Shown here: positions 54,316-63,918 of the stretch, one piece after another
Layout of the letters: every line of letters begins with the position of its first letter
How positions within the stretch are numbered: the first letter of the stretch is position 1
Source: Burkholderia sp. Bp9142
GTDB lineage: Bacteria; Pseudomonadota; Gammaproteobacteria; Burkholderiales; Burkholderiaceae
Assembly: GCF_003853415.1 (NCBI RefSeq)
Contig: NZ_QTPP01000001.1
Span: forward strand, 521,083 to 585,082
Length of the DNA: 64,000 nucleotides
Reading direction: 5' to 3'
Position numbers and translations under genes: made by a program
Notes under the pieces: generated by a model
Seen by the model: the letters and a program-made list of their open reading frames with translations, nothing else
What the model was told of the DNA's origin: nothing
The model's database searches: none

Positions 54316-54678
54316 ATGAAATTCTGGGTCAGAATCATCGCCTGTTTCCTGATTGCGTGGTTACCGATGCTCGGGTACCCGGCGCAGGTGATGTCTTGCC
54401 CGGAGATGTCCTCGATGCCTGCCGTGCAGCGTCACGTGAATATGGCTGATTCTTTTGCGATGACGGGATGCATATCGGCAGCAAAACATCATGTCACCAG
54501 CACTCAGTCGCCAGCTTGTCACGGGAACATGGGCGGCGCAGCGTGCAGCATGCCGGCCATACCCGTATCGCACGCCGTCGTGTTCGCTCCTGCCACCCCT
54601 GTCTATCGGGCCATCGCCCACGCTTTTGGCGAGCAGTTCATCCCTGAGCTGCCAGCGCCTCCACCGCGTTCGCTGTAA
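54316..54678 (+). CDS. Exported small metal-associated protein
   Basis: 120 residues. Signal peptide (ACFLIAWLPMLGYPAQ) and a Cys/His/Met-rich mature part (MSCPEMSSMP, HHVTSTQSPACHGNMGG). No family recognised. Sits between dsbD and another Met-rich gene, probably a periplasmic metal binder. Confidence 0.65.
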   Translation: MKFWVRIIACFLIAWLPMLGYPAQVMSCPEMSSMPAVQRHVNMADSFAMTGCISAAKHHVTSTQSPACHGNMGGAACSMPAIPVSHAVVFAPATPVYRAIAHAFGEQFIPELPAPPPRSL

Positions 54679-54795
54679 CCCCCTTCGTTGACGCCTTTCG
54701 AGTGCCACGGCCTGTGCACGCTCGCGGCCGATGTGCACGACTCGGATGGCCTCGCCTATTTAACTTGAATCGTTGAATCGAATATGGAGATACAC

Positions 54796-55086
54796 ATGTA
54801 CGCAAAGCTCGTACGGATGGCCGTCGTTTCCGCAATGCTCGTCACCGCAAGTGCCGTGAGTTTCGCGGCCGCCGGTTCTAACCCCGGCCCATCCACCCAA
54901 GACCGACAACATGGTCACGGCTCGATGATGGGCATGGACGGAATGATGGGCAGTTGCCCAATGATGGGCGCAAGCGCCGGCATGGACCCGAAAACTGCGT
55001 TGCGAATGCATGGCGAAATGATGCGCGCCATGGGAGACATCATGCTCAAGTATTCCGAACAGGCCGGTTCAGCCCCATCGAAGTGA
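54796..55086 (+). CDS. Exported His/Met-rich protein
   Basis: 96 residues from ATG 54796, with GGAGA five bases upstream; an ATG at 54784 overlaps the ribosome site. Signal peptide ending VSFAAA, then HGHGSMMGMDGMMGSCPMMGA and a helical tail. Likely a periplasmic copper/silver binder. Confidence 0.7.
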   Translation: MYAKLVRMAVVSAMLVTASAVSFAAAGSNPGPSTQDRQHGHGSMMGMDGMMGSCPMMGASAGMDPKTALRMHGEMMRAMGDIMLKYSEQAGSAPSK

Positions 55087-55138
55087 TGGCATCCGACATG
55101 GCCATACATTCCTGATACAGATTGGAAGGATATGAACT

Positions 55139-55375
55139 ATGAAGTGCAACTTGAAATTGATGGTGTCCATCGCACTCACGCTTGCCGTCGCTGTCGCAAC
55201 CGCATACTGGGCCTTGCCTCAGCTTCGCGGCGCACTTTCGACGCTCGCCGTTATCGCGAGCGCATTCGTGTGCCCACTGGCGATGATGTTCATGATGCGC
55301 GGCATGCAGTCTCACGCCGGCAGTGATGTCACCGCGCCCCGGGCGACGGACGAAACCACACCGGAACGCCGTTAG
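55139..55375 (+). CDS. Small two-span membrane protein, DUF2933-like
   Basis: 78 residues. LMVSIALTLAVAVATAYWALP and LAVIASAFVCPLAMMFMMRG are membrane spans; a polar tail follows. Similar in layout to the gene at 43580. Function unknown. Confidence 0.65.
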   Translation: MKCNLKLMVSIALTLAVAVATAYWALPQLRGALSTLAVIASAFVCPLAMMFMMRGMQSHAGSDVTAPRATDETTPERR

Positions 55376-55453
55376 CGCGTGAGCGGTACTGCGCGAGCCC
55401 GGTGCGGTGATGCTTTCGACCGCACCGGTTACTCGCGTGCTTCGGAGAGAACG

Positions 55454-55615
55454 ATGTTCACTGGAAAACCGATAGTCAATTTCATCATCGGTCTGCTTGC
55501 CATCATCGGCCTTATCGTCGTGCTAGGTATGGTTCCAATGGTGGCGATGCACACGGGAATGATGCATGGGATGTTCTCGTGCGGTAACGCCATGCGTCTA
55601 CACCCCGGGATTTGA
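55454..55615 (+). CDS. Small membrane protein, 53 residues
   Basis: GGAGAGA precedes ATG 55454. One span (FIIGLLAIIGLIVVLGMVPMVA) followed by MHTGMMHGMFSCGN. Too short to assign; Met/His content and position suggest a copper accessory peptide. Confidence 0.55.
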   Translation: MFTGKPIVNFIIGLLAIIGLIVVLGMVPMVAMHTGMMHGMFSCGNAMRLHPGI

Positions 55616-55636
55616 CCCCAGCGTGGGAGATTCGAA

Positions 55637-56194
55637 GTGAAACGAGATACCCATCAAGACATACGCAGCCAGGCTGCCAGACGCCTCAGACTGCCCGGCA
55701 AGGCAATGCGGCATCTGCTGTACCTGCTAGCTTCGGTCATCGCAATACCGACGGCGCTGGTCTGGGGGCCGTCCCTCGCACATCGGCTGGCGGCATCCAC
55801 CGCGATTGCCATCGGCTCGTCGAATCCGGTTCAACAGATACCTGGTTGGCGAGTCGGCATGTTGCAACCGGACGGGCTACGCATCATTCCGACAGGCCGC
55901 TACGACGCGTCGCATGTGCTCGACCCGGAACAGTTCCATGATGAGGTGGTACGGCACGCATACTGGGTGGCGACCCAGATTCCCTCGACGCTCAACAAGC
56001 TTTACTGCTGGTGCGGTTGCGAGAACCGCGGCGAACACCGTTCGAACCTTCAATGCTTCGAGGACCGGATGGCACTATCGTGTCCGGTCTGCCAAGGAAC
56101 CGCCGAGATTGCCTATCAGATGACGCAGGCAGGGATTCAGGATGCGGGCCAGATTCAGGCGGCCGTCGACGCGAAATGGGCACCCAAGGGATGA
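55637..56194 (+). CDS. PCYCGC-like Cys-rich anchored protein
   Basis: 185 residues. N-terminal membrane anchor near 25-55, then NKLYCWCGCENRGEHRSNLQCFEDRM and LSCPVCQGTAEIAYQM, the Cys pattern of PCYCGC-motif lipoproteins, here without a lipobox. The Cys/His cluster probably binds metal. Usually seen with copper genes. Confidence 0.75.
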   Translation: MKRDTHQDIRSQAARRLRLPGKAMRHLLYLLASVIAIPTALVWGPSLAHRLAASTAIAIGSSNPVQQIPGWRVGMLQPDGLRIIPTGRYDASHVLDPEQFHDEVVRHAYWVATQIPSTLNKLYCWCGCENRGEHRSNLQCFEDRMALSCPVCQGTAEIAYQMTQAGIQDAGQIQAAVDAKWAPKG

Positions 56195-56230
56195 GCGACT
56201 GCCGTCGCTATCCCGGCACAGGAGGATGCT

Positions 56231-56548
56231 ATGGAACTGAAATGCGTAATCGCGGTGGTGCGTCCCGAAGTATTGAAAGCGCTCGAAAGGCGACTGGCTG
56301 CGCTGCATATCCACGGCATGACGGTGACTAACGTCATGGGATTTGGCGTACACCCGAATCCCTACGCCAACGACCCGACCACCGAGCACACCAAGATTGA
56401 AATTTTCACAACGGCCGACAACGTCGCTGGCCTGGCGAAGGAAATCATCGACGTCGCGAGAGAGCAGTCGGGAGAGGACGGAATTGTGGCTGTCGTCCCC
56501 GTCGAGCATTTCTGGCGCGTGAGAACTGCCGCGGAATCAGCACCTTGA
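56231..56548 (+). CDS. PII-like signalling/metal protein
   Basis: 105 residues. MELKCVIAVVRPEVLKALERR, TEHTKIEIFTTAD and GEDGIVAVVPVE follow the PII ferredoxin-like trimer fold, but the T-loop (residues about 38-50) is short and lacks the uridylylated Tyr, so it is not a GlnB/GlnK nitrogen sensor. PII-like proteins in metal operons are known; ligand here unknown. Confidence 0.8.
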   Translation: MELKCVIAVVRPEVLKALERRLAALHIHGMTVTNVMGFGVHPNPYANDPTTEHTKIEIFTTADNVAGLAKEIIDVAREQSGEDGIVAVVPVEHFWRVRTAAESAP

Positions 56549-56673
56549 CGCCACATCGAGCCCACGTGGGGCAAATGAGCGTGCTGCGTGCGAAGTCTCC
56601 CACATGGACTCGTTGAGTTTTCCGGTGGGCCGCCTGAATCCGTAATGCAGTGATGCCGGCGTCCGTCGGAGCC

Positions 56674-56705
56674 TTGACCTTCCCATGGCAGGAAGGTTGA
56701 AGATA
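56674..56705 (+). promoter_or_regulatory. CueR-type operator/promoter
   Basis: TTGACC (-35, 56674-56679) overlaps the dyad ACCTTCC-N7-GGAAGGT (56677-56697), the classical CueR site, with a weak -10 about 19-20 bp on. It is 42 bp before cueR and faces it, indicating autoregulation; copZ and copA follow cueR. Confidence 0.88.
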
Positions 56706-56746
56706 TAGCTCATGAGGGGGCGGGTGTTCCGCTGAAGGAGTCGCTC

Positions 56747-57148
56747 ATGAATATCGGGGAAGTCGCGAAGTCCTCTGGCATGTCGGCCAAGATGATTCGC
56801 CATTACGAGGAATCGGGACTTATTCGGCCGGCGACGCGGACGGATTCGAACTATCGCGTGTACACGACGAAGGACGTCGAGGTCCTGCGCTTTGTCCGGC
56901 GCGCGCGGCATCTTGGCTTTTCGACCAAGCAGATTTCGGCATTGCTGGCGCTGTGGGAGGACCATGGCCGGCCCAGCAGCGAGGTGAAGCAGTTAGTCAA
57001 GCGGCATATCGATGATCTGGACGAGCGTATCCGGGGCCTCGTGGAAATGAGGGACTCCCTCCGGTATTTGGCTGACCACTGCAAGGGGGACGCGCGCCCA
57101 GATTGCCCGATTTTGGCGGAGTTGGCCGGTCAATCGCATTGCGATTGA
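56747..57148 (+). CDS. cueR: Copper-responsive MerR regulator CueR
   Basis: 133 residues with AAGGAG upstream. MNIGEVAKSSGMSAKMIRHYEESGLI, then the C-terminal metal loop Cys-x7-Cys (HCKGDARPDCPIL), the Cu(I)/Ag(I) sensing pair. Activates copA-type genes at 19-20 bp spaced promoters. Its own operator lies just upstream. Confidence 0.94.
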   Translation: MNIGEVAKSSGMSAKMIRHYEESGLIRPATRTDSNYRVYTTKDVEVLRFVRRARHLGFSTKQISALLALWEDHGRPSSEVKQLVKRHIDDLDERIRGLVEMRDSLRYLADHCKGDARPDCPILAELAGQSHCD

Positions 57149-57212
57149 CCCAAGACAGAAGCCGGAAACTTAAGCCGTGTATCAATGCACTCAACGCTAA
57201 ATGGAGTCGAGA

Positions 57213-57410
57213 ATGGAACTCGAAATCAAGGACATGACCTGCGGCCACTGCGCGGGCGTTGTGACGAAGGCTATTCGGGAAGTCGACGCGAACGCGCGGG
57301 TTGATATCGACCTTGGCACAAAGATTGTTCGCGTCTTATCGGCGCAGGAGCCCAGCGACTTCATCTCGGAAATCCAGCAAGCCGGATATAGCCCCACCGT
57401 ACGCAGTTGA
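57213..57410 (+). CDS. copZ: Copper chaperone, HMA domain (CopZ-like)
   Basis: 65 residues from ATG 57213. Single heavy-metal-associated domain with the CxxC site in DMTCGHCAGVVTKAI. It delivers Cu(I) to CueR or the ATPase. 64 bp after cueR and in the same direction as copA. Confidence 0.9.
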   Translation: MELEIKDMTCGHCAGVVTKAIREVDANARVDIDLGTKIVRVLSAQEPSDFISEIQQAGYSPTVRS

Positions 57411-57534
57411 CGTACCGAGCCGGCGAGCCTCGGTCACGATGACACACGTGGTCGCGTCATCAATGCAAACGGGACCGGAAGCATCGCCGAGGAATCCGAA
57501 TGGTGTCGGCACGGGATAGAAAAGGAGCGCAAAG

Positions 57535-59982
57535 ATGAGCGGTCAACCTGGCGAAGACGGGCGCTATCGTCAACGGACTTCGGAGCACTCGTCATCGGGC
57601 GCGCATCACGCACCTGAGACGGACAAGCACGACCATTCCGCTGGGCACGGACACGACGCACATGCTCACCACCACGAGGGCCATGACGTGCACGTTCGTA
57701 CCGGAGATTCGCTTCGCGACCCCGTCTGCGGAATGACAGTGGCCGATGGGTCACGCTTCCGTAGCGAACACAATGGCAAGTGGTACGCGTTCTGCAGCCA
57801 GGCATGCTTGACGAAATTTCAGGCAGCGCCCTCGAAGTACGTCGAGCCCTCGACCATTGAGCAGCCACAAGCAGTGCCTGAGGGCACCCTCTACACGTGC
57901 CCGATGCACCCGGAAATTCGCCAGGACCATCCCGGGCAGTGTCCGAAGTGCGGCATGACGCTGGAACCGATTCTGCCCAGCGTCGACGAAGGCGAGAATC
58001 CGGAACTGGTCGATTTCCGACGCCGATTCTGGTGGACGTTGCCGCTGACCGTCGTGGTTTTCGTGCTGGCGATGTTTGGCCATCGCCTCGGATTGGTGAA
58101 CGTTGGCACCGAAAGCTGGGTTGAGTTCATCATCTCTACGCCGGTCATCCTGTGGGCCGGCCTCCCGTTTTTCGAGCGGTGCGCGCGCTCATTCATGAAC
58201 CGCAGCCCGAACATGTGGACGCTCATCGGGCTCGGGACAGGGGCGGCCTATATCTACAGTGTCGTCGCCACCATCTTCCCCGGCGTGTTTCCTGAAACGT
58301 ACACCGCACACGGCCGAGTCAGCGTCTATTTTGAAGCGGCGGCGGTCATCATTTCACTGACGCTTCTCGGGCAGTTGCTCGAACTGAAGGCTCGCTCCCA
58401 AACGTCCGCCGCCATCAAGGCGCTTCTCGGGCTCGCACCCAAGACCGCCCGACGCATCAACCCGGACGGTTCCGAGGAAGACATTCCGTTGTCCCATGTG
58501 CATGTGGGCGACCTGCTTCGCGTGCGGCCGGGCGAGAAAGTCCCCGCGGACGGCGTGGTGACCGATGGCTCGAGTTCGCTGGACGAGTCCATGATTACCG
58601 GCGAGCCCATTCCCGTCACGAAGCGCGTTGGCGACCACGTCATTGGCGCGACGATGAACGCGACCGGCAGTCTCGTCATCCGCTCCGAAAAGGTCGGCGC
58701 CCAGACCGTGCTGTCGCAAATCGTGCAGATGGTCGCGCAGGCGCAGCGGTCTCGGGCACCCATGCAGCGCATGGCCGACAAGGTGGCCGGCGTGTTTGTC
58801 GTCGGAGTTGTCAGCGCTGCTCTTCTGACGTTCTTCGTGTGGGGCATCTTTGGGCCCGAGCCCAGCTGGGTGTTCGGCCTCATCAACGCGGTGGCGGTGC
58901 TTATCATTGCGTGCCCCTGTGCGCTCGGTCTTGCGACGCCAATGTCCATCATGGTCGCAAGCGGCAAAGGAGCCATCACCGGGATTCTCTTTCGCGATGC
59001 GGCTGCGATTGAAAATCTGCGAAAGGTCGATGTACTGATTGTCGACAAGACTGGAACGCTGACCGAGGGACATCCGGCCTTCGAGCGGGCCGTGGGCACA
59101 AACGAATACACGACCGACGAAGTGCTTCGTCTAGCGGCGAGTCTCGACCAAGGTAGTGAGCATCCGCTTGCTGCGGCCATCGTCGCGGCTGCCCGTGAGA
59201 AGAACCTGACGTTGGACCGCACGGAGAATTTCGAATCCGCGACGGGTATCGGTGTGAGAGGACTGGTCGCCGGCAGGAAACTCGCGCTTGGCAACACCGC
59301 GCTGATGCAGACTGACGCCGTCTCCGTCGAATCGCTGGCCAAGGAGGCAGACGGCATGCGCGCGCAAGGCGCAAGTGTCATGTACCTGGCGGTCGACGGC
59401 GGCTTGGCCGGACTGCTGGCAGTCGCTGACCCGATAAAGGCGACGACGCCGGAAGCGCTTTCGACATTGAAGGAAAACGGTATTCGCGTCGTGATGGCGA
59501 CCGGCGATGGCATGGTCACGGCCAAGGCCGTGGCCGAGAAGCTCGGCATCGATGAATTCCATGGCGAGGTGAAGCCTGCCGACAAGCTCAACCTGGTGAC
59601 ACGGCTTCAGCAAGCCCGGCATGTCGTGGCGATGGCTGGGGACGGCATCAACGACGCCCCCGCACTTGCCAAGGCCGATGTCGGCGTGGCCATGGGAACA
59701 GGTACGGATGTGGCAATGAGCAGCGCTCAGGTGACGCTCGTCAAGGGCGACTTGCGCGGTATCGCGCGTGCTCGGGAACTGTCCGAGGCAACGGTTGCGA
59801 ACATGAAGCAAAATCTTGGCTTCGCGTTCGTATACAACGCACTTGGCGTTCCGCTGGCGGCGGGGGTGCTTTATCCGTTCACCGGTTTGCTGCTGTCCCC
59901 GATGATTGCCGCGCTTGCCATGAGTCTGAGTTCCGCGTCTGTAATCTCGAACGCGCTACGGTTGCGTCATGCCAGGATTTAG
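57535..59982 (+). CDS. copA: P1B-type copper-exporting ATPase (CopA-like)
   Basis: 815 residues. His-rich start ([12 protein letters not shown]), a YHS domain ([12 protein letters not shown], about 61) and a heavy-metal-binding domain ([19 protein letters not shown], about 120-142) replace the classical HMA N-terminus. Core motifs: [18 protein letters not shown] (CPC about 460), DKTGT (about 504), EHPLA and GDGINDAP (about 702). It pumps Cu(I)/Ag(I) out of the cytosol. Last island gene. Confidence 0.95.
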   Translation: MSGQPGEDGRYRQRTSEHSSSGAHHAPETDKHDHSAGHGHDAHAHHHEGHDVHVRTGDSLRDPVCGMTVADGSRFRSEHNGKWYAFCSQACLTKFQAAPSKYVEPSTIEQPQAVPEGTLYTCPMHPEIRQDHPGQCPKCGMTLEPILPSVDEGENPELVDFRRRFWWTLPLTVVVFVLAMFGHRLGLVNVGTESWVEFIISTPVILWAGLPFFERCARSFMNRSPNMWTLIGLGTGAAYIYSVVATIFPGVFPETYTAHGRVSVYFEAAAVIISLTLLGQLLELKARSQTSAAIKALLGLAPKTARRINPDGSEEDIPLSHVHVGDLLRVRPGEKVPADGVVTDGSSSLDESMITGEPIPVTKRVGDHVIGATMNATGSLVIRSEKVGAQTVLSQIVQMVAQAQRSRAPMQRMADKVAGVFVVGVVSAALLTFFVWGIFGPEPSWVFGLINAVAVLIIACPCALGLATPMSIMVASGKGAITGILFRDAAAIENLRKVDVLIVDKTGTLTEGHPAFERAVGTNEYTTDEVLRLAASLDQGSEHPLAAAIVAAAREKNLTLDRTENFESATGIGVRGLVAGRKLALGNTALMQTDAVSVESLAKEADGMRAQGASVMYLAVDGGLAGLLAVADPIKATTPEALSTLKENGIRVVMATGDGMVTAKAVAEKLGIDEFHGEVKPADKLNLVTRLQQARHVVAMAGDGINDAPALAKADVGVAMGTGTDVAMSSAQVTLVKGDLRGIARARELSEATVANMKQNLGFAFVYNALGVPLAAGVLYPFTGLLLSPMIAALAMSLSSASVISNALRLRHARI

Positions 59983-60115
59983 CCGGCCCTGAACAATTCG
60001 TTTTGTCGCGCAGACAAGCGCACGCGGGCGACAGCGTAGCGGTTCCGAAGTTGAGCAAGGCGGCGACTCCGCTTGCGGAGTATCTTGACCGGTCAAAGAC
60101 CCGCACAAAAAACCG
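59983..60115. other. Island/chromosome border zone
   Basis: 133 bp with a perfect hairpin ACTCCGC-TT-GCGGAGT (60066-60081) and the palindrome TTGACCGGTCAA (60085-60096). The hairpin may terminate copA and the convergent gene. No copy of the glmS-side repeats was found, so the right end of the island is not defined. Confidence 0.5.
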
Positions 60116-60928
60116 CTACCTCGACAGACTCAGCTTCTTCAACAGCACCGCACCACTCGCCGGACTCACCAGCGAAATGGATTCGATATCCAGGTACAGC
60201 CGGGAAGTCCGCGTCGTGATGTCGGTCGGCTCGTCGTTGCTCGGCTCGGCGTGCTCGACGTGTTCGGTCAGGTACGGCCGGACCAGGCGCCCGGAAAGAA
60301 CGAACGCGAACTCGCCATGCGTTTGCGCGTACGCAGCGGGTGAAAGCCTCGCGCGGCCACGCACGGTGGTCTTCCTGCCTTTTCCGGGATCGAGTTCGAT
60401 GATGTCGATCTGCTGGATATAGCCTTTTGCCTTCGCCTCGGCTGCGATCACGAGCCCTCGCCCTCGCGGCCCGGTGATGGCCTTTCTGAGCAGGATGCCG
60501 GTCCGGCCTTCGCCGTCGCCGTTGACCAGATCGACGTTCACCTTCAACAGATGCCGCTGCGACTGATACCGCAGCCCGTACGACACCGGCACCACGAAAG
60601 TCACCTCGCGATCCAGATCGATCGCGGCCAGGTCGGCGTTCTGGCCATGCTTGTCGGCACCGCCGGGGATCAGGCCGCGGACGCGATCACCCAGGGACGG
60701 GGACGCGCTCTTGATGTGCTGCTTCGCCAGGGCGTCCCGAATCGCCACCGGATCGTCGCCGACAATCGGCCGCATGGGCGACGTGTCGGGCGAAACGGCA
60801 GGCGCGGCGCTCGCCGTGCCGCCGACATTGTCGGTCTCTGCACGCGACGCGACTGGGGCCAGCATGACCGCCAAGGCGACGACGCACACGACATTCAGAC
60901 GACCCAACATGGATTTCCGGTGAAACAC
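60116..60928 (-). CDS. Exported protein of unknown function
   Basis: 270 residues from GTG 60928, six bases after AGGAG; ATG 60910 is an alternative. Signal peptide (VVCVVALAVMLAPVASRA). The mature part has no recognised family: ISP-type beta-rich text (DREVTFVVPVSYGLRYQSQ, LLKVNVDLVNGDGEGRTGILL). Probably an outer-membrane or periplasmic beta protein. Confidence 0.65.
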   Translation of the reverse strand: MFHRKSMLGRLNVVCVVALAVMLAPVASRAETDNVGGTASAAPAVSPDTSPMRPIVGDDPVAIRDALAKQHIKSASPSLGDRVRGLIPGGADKHGQNADLAAIDLDREVTFVVPVSYGLRYQSQRHLLKVNVDLVNGDGEGRTGILLRKAITGPRGRGLVIAAEAKAKGYIQQIDIIELDPGKGRKTTVRGRARLSPAAYAQTHGEFAFVLSGRLVRPYLTEHVEHAEPSNDEPTDITTRTSRLYLDIESISLVSPASGAVLLKKLSLSR

Positions 60929-61182
60929 GACAAACTCCTGATTTTCTGGCGGATCGATCGACAGCGGGATCGACAGGACCCAATGATTGGCAACGTGCCA
61001 ACCGTTCGCGTTCACCGATCGCCTGTGCGACACATCGTAGGTTCATTGTGAACTCGGCGGCAGGCACGCACGCCACACTATCGTATTGCCCAGACTACAA
61101 CAATCCGCGACAAGCGAGCAGCGGCGCGACGGGCGGCAGGCAATGATATTCGGTTGCCCGTCGCGAAGCCGCAACCGCAGCC

Positions 61183-61998
61183 TCACGCCGGCCCATCCTC
61201 CCGCCGATACTCCGCCGGCGCCTTCCCCACCAGCTTGCGGAAATCGCGCGTGAAATGCGCCTGATCGAAATACCCGAGCGCATGCGCCAGTTCCGCGAGA
61301 TCGACCGGCTCGCCGCCGGCGAGCTTGTCGGCGGCCTCATGCAATCGGTATCGACAGATCACCCACTTCGGCGTCACCCCCACATAGCCGGAAAAGAGCT
61401 GCTGCAGCGTGCGCTCGCTCAACCCCGCACGCTCGGCCAGGTCACGCACCTGCGTGAGCGCGAGGTCCTGCTGCAGCATCTGCAGAATGGCATGGATGCG
61501 CTCGACCTGCGGATCGGGCGGCGGCAGCACGCGCAACAGCAGCGCCTCGGCCGCCGCCACCATCGCGGCATCATCCTCGGCACCGAGCACTGCGCGCTCG
61601 GCTTCCGCATCGCCACAGTCGAGCAATGTCGACACCGGCAGCACCTTGTCGGTGAGCAGATGCACGGGCTTGCTGAAGAACGCGCGGAACGCGCCGGGCC
61701 GAAAGCGCAGGCCGATCACGCGCCCCGCTTCCGCCAACGTCGTCTCGAACGCGCCCGACACCACACCGAAGATGCCCGTCCGCCGCCGATCGAACACCAG
61801 ATTCACACACGGATACGGCAGCGTGCGCTGCGTGTAGGGCGGCTGGTCGCGCAGATCCCATTCGACGATCCAGTGGTGATCCAGCACCCCGGCCAGCTCG
61901 GCACACGGGTAGTAGCGATTCAGGCGGAAGCGCTGGTTGAAGGCTTTCGGGCCGACGACGCCCTTGGGCGTGTCGGTCACGTGACGCAAGTCGGCCAT
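61183..61998 (-). CDS. AraC-family transcription regulator with DUF6597-like N-terminus
   Basis: 271 residues from ATG 61998. N-terminal ligand part (YYPCAELAGVLDHHWIVEWDLR, YPCVNLVFD) and C-terminal double helix-turn-helix (LTQVRDLAERAGLSERTLQQLF, VDLAELAHALGYFDQAHFTRDFRKLVGKAPAEYR). Divergent from the GST gene (121 bp), which it may regulate. Confidence 0.93.
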   Translation of the reverse strand: MADLRHVTDTPKGVVGPKAFNQRFRLNRYYPCAELAGVLDHHWIVEWDLRDQPPYTQRTLPYPCVNLVFDRRRTGIFGVVSGAFETTLAEAGRVIGLRFRPGAFRAFFSKPVHLLTDKVLPVSTLLDCGDAEAERAVLGAEDDAAMVAAAEALLLRVLPPPDPQVERIHAILQMLQQDLALTQVRDLAERAGLSERTLQQLFSGYVGVTPKWVICRYRLHEAADKLAGGEPVDLAELAHALGYFDQAHFTRDFRKLVGKAPAEYRREDGPA

Positions 61999-62119
61999 GG
62001 TGACGAACCGTTGACGGTGATCGCGTGATGATGCACCGCCGCAGCGGATTTTTCCAAGACGGCGGCGCGCGACCGGCCTACATTGGAATCCTTGTCCCGA
62101 ACGCACACCGGAGCCCGCG

Positions 62120-62779
62120 ATGCCGCAAGACCGTCACCTGACCCTGTACCACTCCCCGCGCAGCCGGTCGGCCGGCGCCCGCATGCTGCTCGAGGAACTG
62201 GGCGCCGACCATGAACTGCACGCGTTCGATCTCTCCACCGGCCAACACCACGAACCCGATTACCTGGCCGTCAATCCGATGGGCAAGGTTCCCGCACTGC
62301 GTCACGGCGACGTGATCGTCACCGAGCAGGCTGCCGTCTACCTGTACGCGGCGGAACTGTATCCGGAGGCCGGCCTGTCGCCGGCGCCGGGCGACCCGCT
62401 GCGCGGACCGTACCTGCGCTGGATGACGTTCTACGGTTCGTGCTTCGAGCCCGCCATCGTCGACCGCTCGATGAATCGTCCGCCCGCCGCCTACTCGACG
62501 TCACCCTACGGCGACTTCGACACCGTCATCAACGCGATCGACGCGCAACTGGCCAGGGGCCCCTACCTGCTGGGCGAGCGCTTTACGGCGGTCGATGTCC
62601 TGTGGGGCTCGGCGCTGAACTGGACCACGATGTTCAAGCTGGTGCCCGAGACGCCGCTCATTCGCGCGTACATCGATCGCGTCCTCGCACGCCCGGCCAT
62701 CCAGCGCGCGCAGGCGGCAGATGCGGCGCTGGCGGCGGAACAGGACGCAGCCAGGGAGGCTGCCGCACCAGCGAGGTAG
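62120..62779 (+). CDS. Glutathione S-transferase family protein
   Basis: 219 residues. Thioredoxin-fold N-terminus (LTLYHSPRSRSAGARMLLEEL, NPMGKVPALRHGDVIVTEQAA with the cis-Pro and the glutathione-contact E/A) and helical C-terminal domain (GPYLLGERFTAVDVLWGSALNW). Divergent from an AraC regulator. Confidence 0.92.
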   Translation: MPQDRHLTLYHSPRSRSAGARMLLEELGADHELHAFDLSTGQHHEPDYLAVNPMGKVPALRHGDVIVTEQAAVYLYAAELYPEAGLSPAPGDPLRGPYLRWMTFYGSCFEPAIVDRSMNRPPAAYSTSPYGDFDTVINAIDAQLARGPYLLGERFTAVDVLWGSALNWTTMFKLVPETPLIRAYIDRVLARPAIQRAQAADAALAAEQDAAREAAAPAR

Positions 62780-62829
62780 CCCGGTGCCGGGCGGACCTTG
62801 ACGCAAGTTCCGCCCGCACGCCGCCCCCG

Positions 62830-63918
62830 TCAGAACATCGTATGCAACCCGATCCGCGCGGCCGCCTGACTCGCGGAACTCGACGCCCCGTTCGGATCGA
62901 GCACACCGTTGATCTGCGCGTTCGCGCCGCTGTTCGCGCGTTGATAATCCGCGGACACATACACCATCGTCCGCTTCGACAACAGGTATTGAAGCGCGAC
63001 GCTGACCTGATGTGCATGGTTGTCGTTCACGGCTTCGTTGCCCTTCATGTACATGTACTTCGCGCCGAGAAAGACGTCCGGCCTGATGCGCCAGACACCG
63101 CCGGCCTCGGCCATCCACACGCCGGCGTCGTTGAACGAATTGTGGACGGTGGTCAGCAACGCCTTCGCGGTCACTGCCCCGAAGTCATAGTGCGCCCCGA
63201 CGCCCCAGTTGCGCACACTGGTCGATGGCGTGCCGGGCGCCGGCCCGTACTTCTCGTTCGTATAGGCCGCGCCGATACCGAACGCCCCGACTTCGTAGTT
63301 CAACCCGGCGCTCACGGTATTGTTCGCGCCGACCGAACCGGCCACGCCGCCAAACGCATACATCACGCCGCCAGAAAATCCCGCAACTGTCGGCGAGCTG
63401 TACTTGACGGAGTTCGCGACCGGCTTGCTGCCTGCCGTGCGGTCCCAGTCGAACGCGCCGGTCGGATTGTCCGGCAGCGCAAGACGCTGGAACGGGCCGT
63501 TCCTGAACCCGTACAACCCGGTGATGTCCATCGAGATCGCGTTCCCTTTCGCAAACAGCGAATCCACCATGAAGTCGTACTGATTCCCCAGCCTGACGCT
63601 GCCGAACCGGTCGCTCTCGATGCCCACGTATGCGTTACGCCCGAAGATCCCGGTCCCGATGATGCTGCCGTTCGCCATCGAGAACTGGTTCACGAGCGCG
63701 AACGTCGCGCGATATCCGCCGCCGAGATCTTCCGTGCCGCGCAAGCCGAACAGGTTCGGCGTGAAGACGCCGTCGTCGAACTTGACGTTCTTCCCTCCGC
63801 CCTCGTTGCTGACATACGAAATGCCGCTGTCGATCAGCCCGAACAGGGTCACGCTGCTCTGCGCGTATGCGCCCTGCGCGATGGCAAGCATCGCGATTGC
63901 TCCAAACCTCAGTTTCAT
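62830..63918 (-). CDS. Gram-negative porin (OmpC-like)
   Basis: 362 residues from ATG 63918. Signal peptide ending GAYA, then QSSVTLFGLIDSGISYVSN, FGLRGTEDLGGGYRATFALVNQF and the terminal aromatic residue after HTMF, the signature of Burkholderia 16-strand general porins. Forms a trimeric outer-membrane channel. Upstream 63919-64000 is its promoter side, cut by the window edge. Confidence 0.95.
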   Translation of the reverse strand: MKLRFGAIAMLAIAQGAYAQSSVTLFGLIDSGISYVSNEGGGKNVKFDDGVFTPNLFGLRGTEDLGGGYRATFALVNQFSMANGSIIGTGIFGRNAYVGIESDRFGSVRLGNQYDFMVDSLFAKGNAISMDITGLYGFRNGPFQRLALPDNPTGAFDWDRTAGSKPVANSVKYSSPTVAGFSGGVMYAFGGVAGSVGANNTVSAGLNYEVGAFGIGAAYTNEKYGPAPGTPSTSVRNWGVGAHYDFGAVTAKALLTTVHNSFNDAGVWMAEAGGVWRIRPDVFLGAKYMYMKGNEAVNDNHAHQVSVALQYLLSKRTMVYVSADYQRANSGANAQINGVLDPNGASSSASQAAARIGLHTMF

